Shown here: piece after piece, positions 8,310 to 17,740 of the stretch | Numbering within the stretch: the first letter of the stretch is position 1 | Layout: every line of letters starts with the position of its first letter | Assembly (NCBI RefSeq): GCF_025725645.1 | Contig: NZ_CP107007.1 | Coordinates: forward strand, 2,108,001-2,172,000 | Reading direction: 5' to 3' | Length of the DNA stretch: 64,000 bases | Source of the DNA: Halomonas sp. GD1P12 | GTDB lineage: Bacteria > Pseudomonadota > Gammaproteobacteria > Pseudomonadales > Halomonadaceae | Notes under the pieces: model-generated | The model's database searches: none | Seen by the model: the letters and a program-made list of their open reading frames with translations, nothing else | What the model was told of the DNA's origin: nothing | Made by a program: the position numbers and the translations under genes

Positions 8310-8966
8310 TCAGGGTTGGGCAGACGCTGCCTGGCGCTTTGAAACCGCGTCCTGCAGCCGTGAAAGCAAGGGTTTGATGCGATCGTGCTTCATGGTCATG
8401 GCAGCCTTGTTGACCACCAGCCGCGTGCTGATCTCGGCGATCAGCTCCCGCGGCTCCATACCATTGGCGCGTAGCGTGTTACCGGTGTCGACGATATCGA
8501 CGATCTCATCGGCGAGGTTCATCAGCGGCGCAAGCTCCATGGCGCCATAAAGTTTGATCACCTCGGCCTGAATGCCCTGCTCGGCGTAGTAGCGCCGGGC
8601 CACGTTGACGAACTTGGTGGCGACCCGGCGACGCGCTTTCAAGGGCGCCTGCCCGGTAACACCCGCGGTCATCAGCTTGCAGCGGGCAATGTCGAGATCG
8701 ACGGGCTCGTAAAGGCCTTCGGCGCCGTGTTCGAGCAGCACGTCCTTGCCGGCGATCCCCAGATCTGCCGCGCCGAGCTGGACGTAGGTAGGCACATCGG
8801 TGGCGCGAATGACGACCAGTTTGACATCGCTCAGGTTGGTATCGAATAACAGCTTGCGGCTTTTGCCGAGATCCTCCGCCGGCGTAATGCCGGCGTCGGC
8901 CAGAAGCGGCAGCGTCTCTTCCAGAATGCGCCCCTTGGAGAGCGCCAGAATCAGTTGCTTACTCAT
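8310..8966 (-). CDS. hisG: ATP phosphoribosyltransferase, short form (HisG-S catalytic subunit)
   Basis: This enzyme starts histidine synthesis by joining ATP and PRPP. At 218 residues it is the short form, lacking the C-terminal ACT-like regulatory domain of the ~300-residue HisG-L, and therefore needs HisZ as its regulatory partner. The PRPP-binding loop region [17 protein letters not shown] and the N-terminal [16 protein letters not shown] are clear. hisZ is present in this window at 52630-53823, not in this operon. It follows murA by 27 bp and precedes hisD. Confidence 0.97.
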   Translation of the reverse strand: MSKQLILALSKGRILEETLPLLADAGITPAEDLGKSRKLLFDTNLSDVKLVVIRATDVPTYVQLGAADLGIAGKDVLLEHGAEGLYEPVDLDIARCKLMTAGVTGQAPLKARRRVATKFVNVARRYYAEQGIQAEVIKLYGAMELAPLMNLADEIVDIVDTGNTLRANGMEPRELIAEISTRLVVNKAAMTMKHDRIKPLLSRLQDAVSKRQAASAQP

Positions 8967-8993
8967 GGATTAGGCCAGTGGTTGGTCGCGTGG

Positions 8994-10518
<1,525 letters not shown>

Positions 10519-10621
10519 GAGACAGAAAACTCCTCTGGGGACGTCGGTGAATTGAACATCGGTCGTCGAAAACGGAGCCGACATCATAAAGAAAAGCGCC
10601 GCGCTTGGCGATGGGCGGGGA

Positions 10622-10960
10622 TTAGTCGGTCAGCGCGTGGTGAGGATGAGCAACCAATTCGTCGAGCTCGGCCAGAACGGCGAGCCGCATCAAAGGCGCA
10701 GAAAGCGTAATTCGCTCGACATCGAGCCCGCGCTCGCGGCAGGTCCGAAGCCACTCGAGCAGCACGCTGATCGCCACGCTCGCGGCCACCTGTACGCCGG
10801 ATAAATCGAAGGCGACCCGGGAGGTCGCCTCGTTTTCGAGCCACTGCGTGCCCGCAGCGGCCACTCGGGCCGCCACGTTCATGGTCAAGTCGCCTTCAAC
10901 CACGAGCACCTCGTTTGAATGGCTGAGAGTGACGCCGCCGTGCTGTAACAGCTGGCTCAC
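10622..10960 (-). CDS. mlaB: STAS-domain protein MlaB of the phospholipid transport complex
   Basis: The 112-residue product is a single STAS domain, the cytoplasmic MlaB subunit that binds the MlaF ATPase and is needed for the MlaFEDB complex that returns phospholipids to the inner membrane. The VAFDLSGVQVAASVAISVLLEWLR segment is the STAS core. Its start codon overlaps the mlaC stop by 4 bp (ATGA), indicating translational coupling. MlaB proteins diverge in sequence, so the gene order mlaFEDCB is the main support. Confidence 0.9.
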   Translation of the reverse strand: MSQLLQHGGVTLSHSNEVLVVEGDLTMNVAARVAAAGTQWLENEATSRVAFDLSGVQVAASVAISVLLEWLRTCRERGLDVERITLSAPLMRLAVLAELDELVAHPHHALTD

Positions 10961-11616
10961 GCATCGCCTCCGCGCTCGAGCTCGTCGACGCCCACTTCCG
11001 GTGCCCAGTTGCGAATGACCGCATCGTAGTCGCGATTTTGCTGGCGCATCGCCTGGTCGAACTGGTTGCGGAACGTCAGCCCCAGATTGATGCCGTTAAC
11101 GATGACGTTGACGACCTTCCATTCGCCGTTGGCAAGCCGCAGGCTGTAGCTGACCGGATAGACCTGGCCGTTGGTGGCGACAACTTCCATATCGACGCTG
11201 GCCTGGTCCTCGTAGCGCTGACCGCGCTGGTTGTCGAGTACGCGCAGATCCTCATAGTCGTAGGTGACCAGGCCCTTGGCGTAGGTGTCGATCAGCGTTT
11301 GACGAAACACCTGGGCGAAACGGCTGCGCTGGTCCGGCGTAGCGTTCTGGAAGTAGCTGCCCATGACGCTTGCGCCGATGTAGCGAAAGTCCGCCACTTC
11401 GTCGAGGGTATCGTCGACGACGTCCTTGAGCTCGTTGATATTGCTGGCGTAGTAGTCCTTACGCCCTTCCAGGCGCGACATGAAACTTGTGACGTTGTCA
11501 CGAATCATCGCCTCTGGCGACTGGCTTTGGGCGCTTGCGGTCAGCGGCAGAGCAAAGGCCACCGCCGCCAGCAGCGCGGTCAGCCAGTAACGGAGCGGGT
11601 GTTGGATCGCTTGCAT
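10957..11616 (-). CDS. mlaC: Periplasmic phospholipid-binding protein MlaC
   Basis: This 219-residue periplasmic carrier moves phospholipids between the outer-membrane MlaA complex and the inner-membrane MlaFEDB. A signal peptide spans about residues 1-30 (hydrophobic LTALLAAVAFALPLTASA, cut before QSQ). The mature part carries DEVADFRYIGASVMGSYF, TPDQRSRFAQVFRQTLIDTY and the GEWKVVNVIVNGINLGLTFRNQF signature of the Tol-tolerance/MlaC family. It follows mlaD after 77 bp holding a degenerate 15-bp repeat and overlaps mlaB. Confidence 0.95.
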   Translation of the reverse strand: MQAIQHPLRYWLTALLAAVAFALPLTASAQSQSPEAMIRDNVTSFMSRLEGRKDYYASNINELKDVVDDTLDEVADFRYIGASVMGSYFQNATPDQRSRFAQVFRQTLIDTYAKGLVTYDYEDLRVLDNQRGQRYEDQASVDMEVVATNGQVYPVSYSLRLANGEWKVVNVIVNGINLGLTFRNQFDQAMRQQNRDYDAVIRNWAPEVGVDELERGGDA

Positions 11617-11628
11617 GGCACTTACCTC

Positions 11629-11673
11629 TTTGTGAGTGTGGGTCTTGTGAGTGTCGATCTGGTGAATATTGAC
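11629..11673. repeat. Degenerate 15-bp tandem repeat in the mlaD-mlaC spacer
   Basis: Three units (11629-11643, 11644-11658, 11659-11673) share the pattern Y-T-K-G-T-G-A-R-T-R-T. The first two share ten identical consecutive bases; the third is diverged. The array lies just upstream of the mlaC ribosome-binding region. Confidence 0.6.
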
Positions 11674-11693
11674 CTATCTATACGGTTCAGCCG

Positions 11694-12161
11694 CTAGCTG
11701 CCCGCCATGTTGGATACGAACTGTTGAATGAGCTCCTCGAGCACCAGCGCCGACTGGGTGTCGCGAATCACGCCGCCATCCTCGAGCATCTCGGGCGAAC
11801 CGCCGACGCTAAGCCCGATGTACTGCTCGCCCAGAAGCCCTGCGGTCAAAATCGCCGCGGTCGAGTCCTGGGAGAGCTGGCCTTCCAGCTCGCTGTCCAG
11901 ACTCAGCACGACGCGGGCGTCGTACCACTCGGTGTCGAGATCGATGGATTCGACCCGGCCAACGGTGACGCCGGCCATGGTCACACGGGCTCGGGGCTTT
12001 AGACCGCCGATATTGGAAAAGTTGGCTTGAAGCTGAAAGGTTTGCGTTGGCGCCGACAGCGACAGCCCGCTGACCCGAAGGCCCAGGAACACCAGCCCGA
12101 CAATGCCCGCAAGCATGAACAAACCCACGCCGAACTCCATGGTTTTACTGCGTTTCATCAA
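11694..12161 (-). CDS. mlaD: MCE-domain protein MlaD
   Basis: A 155-residue subunit that forms the hexameric periplasmic ring of MlaFEDB. One N-terminal membrane helix (about residues 8-28, FGVGLFMLAGIVGLVFLGLRV) is followed by one MCE domain containing FSNIGGLKPRARVTMAGVTVG and the LLGEQYIGLSVGG turn. The C-terminal tail is shorter than in E. coli MlaD (183 residues) but includes the ALVLEELIQQFV helix that lines the ring channel. It is 12 bp after mlaE. Confidence 0.95.
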   Translation of the reverse strand: MMKRSKTMEFGVGLFMLAGIVGLVFLGLRVSGLSLSAPTQTFQLQANFSNIGGLKPRARVTMAGVTVGRVESIDLDTEWYDARVVLSLDSELEGQLSQDSTAAILTAGLLGEQYIGLSVGGSPEMLEDGGVIRDTQSALVLEELIQQFVSNMAGS

Positions 12162-12173
12162 CGTGCTCCGCTA

Positions 12174-12977
12174 TCAAAGGCCGCCGAACATCACGGCGGT
12201 AAGTACAAAATCGAGCCCCAACACCGCCAGAGACGAGTACACGACGGTGCGGGTAGTGGCGCGGGAAATCCCCTCGGAAGTAGGCACCAGGTCATACCCC
12301 TGGAACACCGCAATCCAGGTCACCACCAGGGCGAACACCAGACTCTTGATCATGCCGTTGCCTACATCGACGATGAAAGAGACGCTGGCCTGCATGTTGC
12401 TCCAATAGGAGCCCTCGAACACGCCCAGCCACTCGACACCGACGAGGTAGCCGCCGTAAATGCCCACGACGCTGAACCCAATGGTCAAAATGGGCAGTGC
12501 AACGAACCCGGCCCAAAGCCTGGGCGCGACCACGCGCTTGAGCGGGTCGACCCCGATCATCTCCATGCTGGTGAGCTGCTCGGTCGCCTTCATCAGGCCG
12601 ATTTCGGCGGTCAGTGCCGAGCCTGCGCGTCCGGCAAAGAGCAAGGCGGCTACGACCGGGGCCAACTCGCGCAGCAGTGACAGCGCCACCATTTGACCCA
12701 GCGCCTGCTCGGCGCCGAAGTCGACCAGAATAGTATAGCCCTGCAGCGCCAGCACCATGCCGATAAAAAGCCCGGAGACGAGCACGATGGCCAGTGACAG
12801 CACGCCCACGAAGTGCATCTGACGAAGCCACAGCGAAAAACCTTCCCTGGAAGGAACGCCAATGCCTGCCTGGGCGAGAAACGCGCCGGCCCGGCCCAAT
12901 GCTTCGACGGTTTCGCACGCCTTACGGCCGAACCGCGTGATGCGGTGGCTGGCTTGCGTTAGTAGTGACCGCATCAT
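12174..12977 (-). CDS. mlaE: Phospholipid ABC transporter permease MlaE
   Basis: This 267-residue inner-membrane permease of the MlaFEDB complex is typical of the MlaE family (about 260). Multiple hydrophobic segments are visible, with family motifs [39 protein letters not shown] and the MTIS-like [15 protein letters not shown] ending. The start is either the ATG at 12977 (4-bp ATGA overlap with the mlaF stop) or the ATG at 12974; the AAGGA site spaces better to the second. It sits between mlaF and mlaD. Confidence 0.96.
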   Translation of the reverse strand: MMRSLLTQASHRITRFGRKACETVEALGRAGAFLAQAGIGVPSREGFSLWLRQMHFVGVLSLAIVLVSGLFIGMVLALQGYTILVDFGAEQALGQMVALSLLRELAPVVAALLFAGRAGSALTAEIGLMKATEQLTSMEMIGVDPLKRVVAPRLWAGFVALPILTIGFSVVGIYGGYLVGVEWLGVFEGSYWSNMQASVSFIVDVGNGMIKSLVFALVVTWIAVFQGYDLVPTSEGISRATTRTVVYSSLAVLGLDFVLTAVMFGGL

Positions 12978-13795
12978 CCTGTCCTTTTGGGGTGCGTCTG
13001 GCCCAGCATATCGCTATAAAATCCCGGCGCCGGGTAGTGAAACGGCACCGGGCCGTCCGGCTCGCCGTGAACGAACTGGCTCACCCGCGGGTCGTCGCTG
13101 GTATCGAAGGTGGCCGGCGTGCCTTCGGACACGACCTGACCATCGGCGATCAGATAGAGGTAGTCGGCAATACTCAGCGTCTCCTTGATGTCGTGAGACA
13201 CTACCACCGACGTCAAAGCGAGCGCTTCGTTGAGCCGCTTGATGAGCTGGACCAGCACGCCCATCGAGATCGGGTCCTGACCAACGAAAGGTTCGTCATA
13301 GAGCACCAGCTCCGGGTCGAGCGCAATGGCGCGAGCCAGCGCCACGCGCCGGGCCATACCGCCGGAGAGCTCGGCAGGGGTTAACTCGCGGGCGCCACGC
13401 AGCCCCACTGCCTGCAGTTTCATTAGCACCAGATCGCGAATCATGGCATCAGGGAGGTCCGTGTGTACTCTCAGCGGAAACGCGACGTTTTCGAATACGT
13501 TCAAATCCGAAAACAGCGCCCCGCTTTGAAACAGCATGCCCATTCGCTTTCGCAGCGTGAACAGCGCCTTGCGCGAAAGCCGGTGCACGTCCTGACCGTC
13601 GATCAGAATCCGTCCACGGTCCGGCGTGAGCTGCCCGCCCATGAGCTTTAAAAGCGTCGTTTTGCCCGTACCGCTTGGCCCCATGATGGCGGTGACCTGA
13701 CCGCGCGGAATACGAAGGTTCACACCGCGGAAGATGTCGTGGTCACCGCGAGAGAAATGCAGATTTTCGATTTCGATGAAGGGCGCGGGAGTCAT
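12974..13795 (-). CDS. mlaF: Phospholipid ABC transporter ATPase MlaF
   Basis: The 273-residue cytoplasmic ATPase powers MlaFEDB. Walker A GPSGTGKT is at residues 39-46, the signature LSGGMARR at 143-150, Walker B LVLYDEP ends near 169, and the H-loop is in [16 protein letters not shown]. The long C-terminal arm (after about residue 240, [22 protein letters not shown]) is the element that reaches the neighbouring MlaF-MlaB pair. It is the first gene of the mlaFEDCB-ibaG-murA-hisGD run; kdsD lies divergent. Confidence 0.97.
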   Translation of the reverse strand: MTPAPFIEIENLHFSRGDHDIFRGVNLRIPRGQVTAIMGPSGTGKTTLLKLMGGQLTPDRGRILIDGQDVHRLSRKALFTLRKRMGMLFQSGALFSDLNVFENVAFPLRVHTDLPDAMIRDLVLMKLQAVGLRGARELTPAELSGGMARRVALARAIALDPELVLYDEPFVGQDPISMGVLVQLIKRLNEALALTSVVVSHDIKETLSIADYLYLIADGQVVSEGTPATFDTSDDPRVSQFVHGEPDGPVPFHYPAPGFYSDMLGQTHPKRTG

Positions 13796-14067
13796 GGGTG
13801 GATAAACCCTCCTCTTGGGGCGGATAGCTGACCAACTAACCGCAAACGCAGGAACGCGGGCTCATCAGGACCGGCTTTCAAAAAAAACAGTGTTTTCGAA
13901 TAGTAGCGAACATTGTACCTTAACGCCACCTGTCGCCGCCTTAACCAACGCGCAAATCCTTGACGCCAAAGGCGCTAACGCCTTGTTAAAAATGGCCGTA
14001 CCAGTGCGCCAGCGCAAAATGCTATTCTAGATCGCTGTCCCACGACATCTTTATTCAAGAGGCCCTC
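13796..14067. promoter_or_regulatory. Divergent control region between mlaF and kdsD
   Basis: This 272-bp gap is the largest in the window and holds no gene. A possible kdsD promoter is TTGACG (13960-13965) with TTGTTA 17 bp later; it is weak at the -10. On the minus strand TACAAT near 13914 is a candidate -10 for mlaF without a good -35. A run of eight A occurs at about 13879-13886. Confidence 0.35.
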
Positions 14068-15054
14068 ATGCCCGCGTTTCACGGCACCCCCGGCGCTTTA
14101 CGCGAAAGCGCCCTGCGCACGCTTTCGATCGAGCAGGCCGCCATTGGCGAGCTCCAGGAGAAGCTGGACGAACATTTCGACCGGGCCTGCGCCCTGATTC
14201 TCGCCTGCCAGGGGCGCGTCGTGGTCACCGGCATGGGGAAATCCGGCCATATCGCCGGTAAACTCGCCGCCACGCTTGCCAGCACCGGTACGCCGGCGTT
14301 TTTCGTCCATCCGGGCGAGGCGAGCCACGGCGATCTGGGCATGATCACCCGCGCCGATGTGGTCATCGCACTGTCCAACTCCGGTGAAACCGCCGAGGTC
14401 ACAGCGCTGCTGCCGTTATTAAAGCGTCTGGGTGTGCCCTTGATCAGCATGACCGGCCGGCCGGACTCTACGCTTGGCACTCACGCCGATGCGCATCTAA
14501 ACAGCGGCGTTGCCCGCGAGGCGTGCCCGCTGGATCTCGCCCCGACCAGTTCGACCACCGCCGCCCTTGCACTGGGCGATGCGCTGGCGGTGGCGCTGCT
14601 GGAAGCGAGAGGCTTCACCGCCGAGGATTTCGCGCTATCGCATCCCGGCGGCAGTCTTGGCAAGCGCCTGCTTTTGCGCGTCAAGGACTTGATGCACAGC
14701 GGCGATCGCCTGCCGACGGTGGCGCTTGGAAGCCCGCTACGCGATGCGCTGCTGGAAATCACCCGTCAGGGGCTGGGCTTTACCTGCGTGGTGGACGATC
14801 AGGGGCGTCTGGCCGGTGTCTATACCGACGGCGATCTGCGCCGCACCCTGGACGAGCATTTCGACCTTCGCGAAGTCAGCGTCGACGAGGTGATGACACG
14901 GCCCGGCAAGCGCGTGGGGCCCAACATGCTCGCCGCCGAAGCGGTACGCCTGATGGAAGATAGCCGTATCACGGCGCTGGCGGTCGTGGATGAACACGAG
15001 CGCCCGATCGGTGCCTTACACATGCACGACCTGCTCTCCAGCGGCGTGATTTGA
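14068..15054 (+). CDS. kdsD: Arabinose-5-phosphate isomerase
   Basis: KdsD converts ribulose 5-phosphate to arabinose 5-phosphate, the first step toward Kdo of LPS. The 328-residue protein has an N-terminal SIS domain with VVVTGMGKSGHIAGK (residues 51-65), HPGEASHGDLGM (81-92) and SNSGET (103-108), followed by two CBS domains (about 205-325). The catalytic His and Lys region of the SIS fold is intact. It begins a plus-strand run through LPS synthesis and export genes into rpoN, divergent from mlaF. Confidence 0.97.
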   Translation: MPAFHGTPGALRESALRTLSIEQAAIGELQEKLDEHFDRACALILACQGRVVVTGMGKSGHIAGKLAATLASTGTPAFFVHPGEASHGDLGMITRADVVIALSNSGETAEVTALLPLLKRLGVPLISMTGRPDSTLGTHADAHLNSGVAREACPLDLAPTSSTTAALALGDALAVALLEARGFTAEDFALSHPGGSLGKRLLLRVKDLMHSGDRLPTVALGSPLRDALLEITRQGLGFTCVVDDQGRLAGVYTDGDLRRTLDEHFDLREVSVDEVMTRPGKRVGPNMLAAEAVRLMEDSRITALAVVDEHERPIGALHMHDLLSSGVI

Positions 15055-15090
15055 TCAACGTTTACCTTACTTGATGATAACGGAGTCCCC

Positions 15091-15621
15091 ATGGCCGTAC
15101 CCGATGCTCTCAACGACCGCCTTCGTAACGTTCGCCTGCTCGCCATCGACGTGGATGGCGTCATGACCGATGGACGCCTCTATTTCCAGGCCGACGGCAT
15201 CGAGATCAAGGCGTTTCACACCCAGGATGGACACGGGCTCAAACTGCTCAAACGCGCCGGCTTTCACGTTGCGCTGATTACCGGCCGCGACTCTCCCATG
15301 GTCAGCCAGCGCGCCGCCGCCCTCGGTATCACCCACGTCCACCAGGGGGTCGAGGACAAGCTCGCCACGCTTAAAGCGCTCTGCTCGCGGCTATCACTGG
15401 ATCTCGATCAGGTGGCCTACTGCGGTGACGATCTGCCGGATCTCAAGTGCATCAAGCGCGCAGGCGTCGGCATCACCGTCCCCAACGCCCCGGACTATAT
15501 GCACACCCACGCCGACTGGATCACCGATGCGCTCGGCGGCCACGGCGCGGTGCGCGAAATTTGCGACACGCTGCTGATGACCCAGGGCCACTGGGACGCG
15601 GTGATGGATACCTATCTTTAA
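15091..15621 (+). CDS. kdsC: 3-deoxy-D-manno-octulosonate 8-phosphate phosphatase
   Basis: KdsC removes phosphate from Kdo-8-phosphate to yield Kdo. The 176-residue protein is a C0-type HAD phosphatase without a cap domain, working as a tetramer. The nucleophile and acid Asp20 and Asp22 lie in LLAIDVDGVMTDG; motif II is LITGRDS; motif III includes Lys90 and YCGDDLPDL (Asp113/114). It follows kdsD by 36 bp. The last codons and stop lie inside a 19-bp tandem duplication that continues into the spacer. Confidence 0.97.
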   Translation: MAVPDALNDRLRNVRLLAIDVDGVMTDGRLYFQADGIEIKAFHTQDGHGLKLLKRAGFHVALITGRDSPMVSQRAAALGITHVHQGVEDKLATLKALCSRLSLDLDQVAYCGDDLPDLKCIKRAGVGITVPNAPDYMHTHADWITDALGGHGAVREICDTLLMTQGHWDAVMDTYL

Positions 15622-15666
15622 CATGACTACCTATCTTTAACATGACTACCTGTCTATAACCTTGCG
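15609..15666. repeat. 19-bp tandem duplication covering the kdsC stop codon
   Basis: Two identical 19-bp units (15609-15627 and 15628-15646, starting TACCTATCTTTAACATG) are followed by a diverged third copy (15647-15665). Each of the first two contains the codons Tyr-Leu-stop, so the stop codon of kdsC is duplicated downstream. Confidence 0.85.
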
Positions 15667-15687
15667 GTCGCGATGATCGCGCGCAAG
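15661..15687. repeat. Inverted repeat in the kdsC-lptC spacer
   Basis: CTTGCG pairs with CGCAAG and inside it CGCGAT with ATCGCG, separated on one side by a two-base bulge. No T tract follows, so it is not a standard terminator. It may modulate read-through or mRNA stability between kdsC and lptC. Confidence 0.5.
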
Positions 15688-15742
15688 ACTCAACGGCTCT
15701 CCTCGACGAAAGCCGCCCTTGAACCGACCCCGAGGTGACACG

Positions 15743-16381
15743 ATGCCGGGCTCGACGGCAAGACGGATCAAAAAACGCCTTTGGCTTCCCGCCCTGGTCA
15801 TCGCCCTGGGCGCCTGGCTTGTGTGGCTGGACCCGGGCGGCCCGGCGACGGTCGCGGTCGACCCGGACGTACAGCGCGAAGAGCCCGGCCACGTGCTCGA
15901 GAATGCAGGGCTTACGCTTTTCAACGACACCGGCGGGGTCTCTCAGCGCCTCGATACGCCGCGGCTGGTGCATACGCCCCAGCGCGCGCTGACCGAAATC
16001 GAGGCGCCGCGGGCAACGCTTTACGACAGTGAGCAGCGTCAATGGCTTGCCAGCGCCGATCATGGCACGCTGCAAAACGAGCGCCAGACGCTGATCCTGG
16101 AAGGCAACGCCCGGCTGCTCGCCCCGGACGAGGGCTGGCAGCTCGATACCGAGCGCCTACACTACGAGGGTCTCGAGCGCCACGCCTATACCGAGGCGCC
16201 CGCACTTTTGCAGCAGCCGCCCCAACGTATGAGTGCCGAGCGCATGGACGTCTGGCTCGATGAAAGCCAGGTACGCATGAGCGACAACGTGCGCGGCACG
16301 CATCCGCCGGTTCAAGCGCGACAAGCCGCCGACCCGACACCCCAGGACCCTACCGTTTCGGATTCCACCTTGCAGGAGTAG
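15743..16381 (+). CDS. lptC: LPS export periplasmic-bridge protein LptC
   Basis: The 212-residue protein has one N-terminal membrane anchor (about residues 10-30, LWLPALVIALGAWLVWL) and a periplasmic beta-jellyroll of the LptC/OstA superfamily that passes LPS from LptB2FG to LptA. LTLFNDTGGVSQRLDTPRLVHTP is the typical first strand pair; RATLYDSEQRQWLASADHGTL follows. The ATG at 15743 is chosen because GAGGTG precedes it; a TTG at 15719 would extend the frame through that site. A Pro/Thr-rich tail ends the protein. lptA follows after 2 bp. Confidence 0.93.
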   Translation: MPGSTARRIKKRLWLPALVIALGAWLVWLDPGGPATVAVDPDVQREEPGHVLENAGLTLFNDTGGVSQRLDTPRLVHTPQRALTEIEAPRATLYDSEQRQWLASADHGTLQNERQTLILEGNARLLAPDEGWQLDTERLHYEGLERHAYTEAPALLQQPPQRMSAERMDVWLDESQVRMSDNVRGTHPPVQARQAADPTPQDPTVSDSTLQE

Positions 16382-16383
16382 TT

Positions 16384-16875
16384 ATGCACGCTTATTTACG
16401 AATCGCACTGCTGAGCCTGGCGCTGCCGCTGACCGCCCAGGCGCAAACCAGCCAGGCGCCCGTCGAAGTGGAAGCCGACCGGCTCGACCTCGACCAGCGT
16501 GCGGGCACCGCGGTCTATTCCGGCAACGTCAACATTCGCCAGGGCGAGATGCAGATTCGCGGCGACCGCGTCGAAATCACGCGCAACGATGCCGGCGAGC
16601 TCTCCCAGGCGACCGCCACCGGCGAGCGCGCCTATCTTCGCAACCAGCTCGAAAATGAGCCGGCGCCCATGGAGGGCTGGGCGCGACGCATCGTTTACCA
16701 CGTCAGCGAGCGCCGGGTCGAGCTGATCGATCAGGCCGAGCTCACCCAGCGCAGCGACCGCTTTCGTGGCGGGCGGCTGGAGTATTTTATCGACCGCGAA
16801 GTGGTTCAGGCGCGCTCCGACGTCAGCGGTGGCGACAACCAGCGCATTCGCATGACGCTGCAGCCCGCGCAATAG
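16384..16875 (+). CDS. lptA: LPS transport periplasmic protein LptA
   Basis: This 163-residue periplasmic protein forms the beta-jellyroll bridge that carries LPS across the periplasm. A signal peptide covers about residues 1-20 (cut after AQA). The mature part is one OstA-like N domain: [23 protein letters not shown], then [14 protein letters not shown] and the GARRIVYH-like strand. It is slightly shorter than E. coli LptA (185). It is packed between lptC and lptB in the conserved lptCAB order. Confidence 0.95.
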   Translation: MHAYLRIALLSLALPLTAQAQTSQAPVEVEADRLDLDQRAGTAVYSGNVNIRQGEMQIRGDRVEITRNDAGELSQATATGERAYLRNQLENEPAPMEGWARRIVYHVSERRVELIDQAELTQRSDRFRGGRLEYFIDREVVQARSDVSGGDNQRIRMTLQPAQ

Positions 16876-16885
16876 GAGAGTCATC

Positions 16886-17635
16886 GTGTCGAGCACCCAA
16901 CCTGAAGCGATCAAGACGCTTCACGCCCGCCACCTGGCCAAAAGCTACAAGCGCCGCCGGGTGGTCAAGGATATCAATCTGGAGATCACCCAGGGCAGCG
17001 TCGTGGGCCTGCTTGGCCCTAACGGGGCGGGCAAGACGACCTCGTTTTACATGATCGTGGGGCTGGTCAAGGCGGATGCCGGAAGCGTAGGTATCGACGA
17101 GCTGGATTTGACCCGGGCACCGATGCACGAACGCGCCATCGCCGGCATCGGCTATCTGCCCCAGGAGGCATCGATCTTTAGAAAGCTCTCGGTGGCCGAC
17201 AACATCATGGCCATTCTGGAGACGCGCAAGGAGCTGGACCGCCCTGCCCGCCAGGCGCGCCTGGAGCAGCTGCTGGAAGATTTTCACATCACCCACATTC
17301 GCGACAACCTGGGGATGAGCCTCTCCGGTGGCGAGCGCCGCCGCGTGGAAATCGCCCGGTCGCTGGCCACTGACCCGGCCTTCATCCTGCTCGACGAACC
17401 CTTCGCCGGGGTGGATCCAATTTCCGTCGGCGAGATCAAGTCGATCATCCTTGCGCTCAAGGCGCGCCATATCGGCGTGTTGATCACCGACCACAACGTC
17501 CGTGAGACGCTGGATATCTGCGACATCGCCTATATCGTCGGCGACGGCCATATCATCGCAAGCGGCGACGCCGACGCCATTCTTGGCGATCAAAAGGTGC
17601 GCGAGGTCTATCTGGGCGCAGATTTTCGCCTCTAA
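16886..17635 (+). CDS. lptB: LPS export ABC transporter ATPase LptB
   Basis: LptB is the 249-residue cytoplasmic ATPase dimer that powers LPS extraction by LptFG (not in this window). Walker A GPNGAGKT is at residues 44-51, the Q-loop in YLPQEAS, signature LSGGE at 146-150, Walker B FILLDEP with Glu171, and the H-loop in [11 protein letters not shown]. Translation starts at GTG (16886) after AGGAG. The next gene, rpoN, follows after about 105 bp that contain a sigma-54-like promoter motif. Confidence 0.97.
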   Translation: MSSTQPEAIKTLHARHLAKSYKRRRVVKDINLEITQGSVVGLLGPNGAGKTTSFYMIVGLVKADAGSVGIDELDLTRAPMHERAIAGIGYLPQEASIFRKLSVADNIMAILETRKELDRPARQARLEQLLEDFHITHIRDNLGMSLSGGERRRVEIARSLATDPAFILLDEPFAGVDPISVGEIKSIILALKARHIGVLITDHNVRETLDICDIAYIVGDGHIIASGDADAILGDQKVREVYLGADFRL

Positions 17636-17664
17636 CCCGGTGACAACCATAAAGTTCCGGGTAG

Positions 17665-17680
17665 TGGCATATTTATTGCA
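17665..17680 (+). promoter_or_regulatory. Near-consensus sigma-54 (-24/-12) promoter motif upstream of rpoN
   Basis: TGGCAT-N5-TTGCA matches the sigma-54 consensus TGGCAC-N5-TTGCW at all but one position, with the required 10 bases between the GG and GC pairs. A start would fall near 17690, about 50 nt before rpoN. An overlapping weak sigma-70-like pair (TTGCGT at 17682, TAGTGT at 17705, 17-bp spacer) is also present. Confidence 0.55.
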
Positions 17681-17740
17681 CTTGCGTCGAACCCCGTCTC
17701 GCTCTAGTGTGGAGCTTTACGAGTAACGAGTGGTTCTTCG

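Noticed and set aside
15609..15666. CRISPR-like array
   Set aside because: Units are contiguous without spacers, number two to three, and there are no cas genes.
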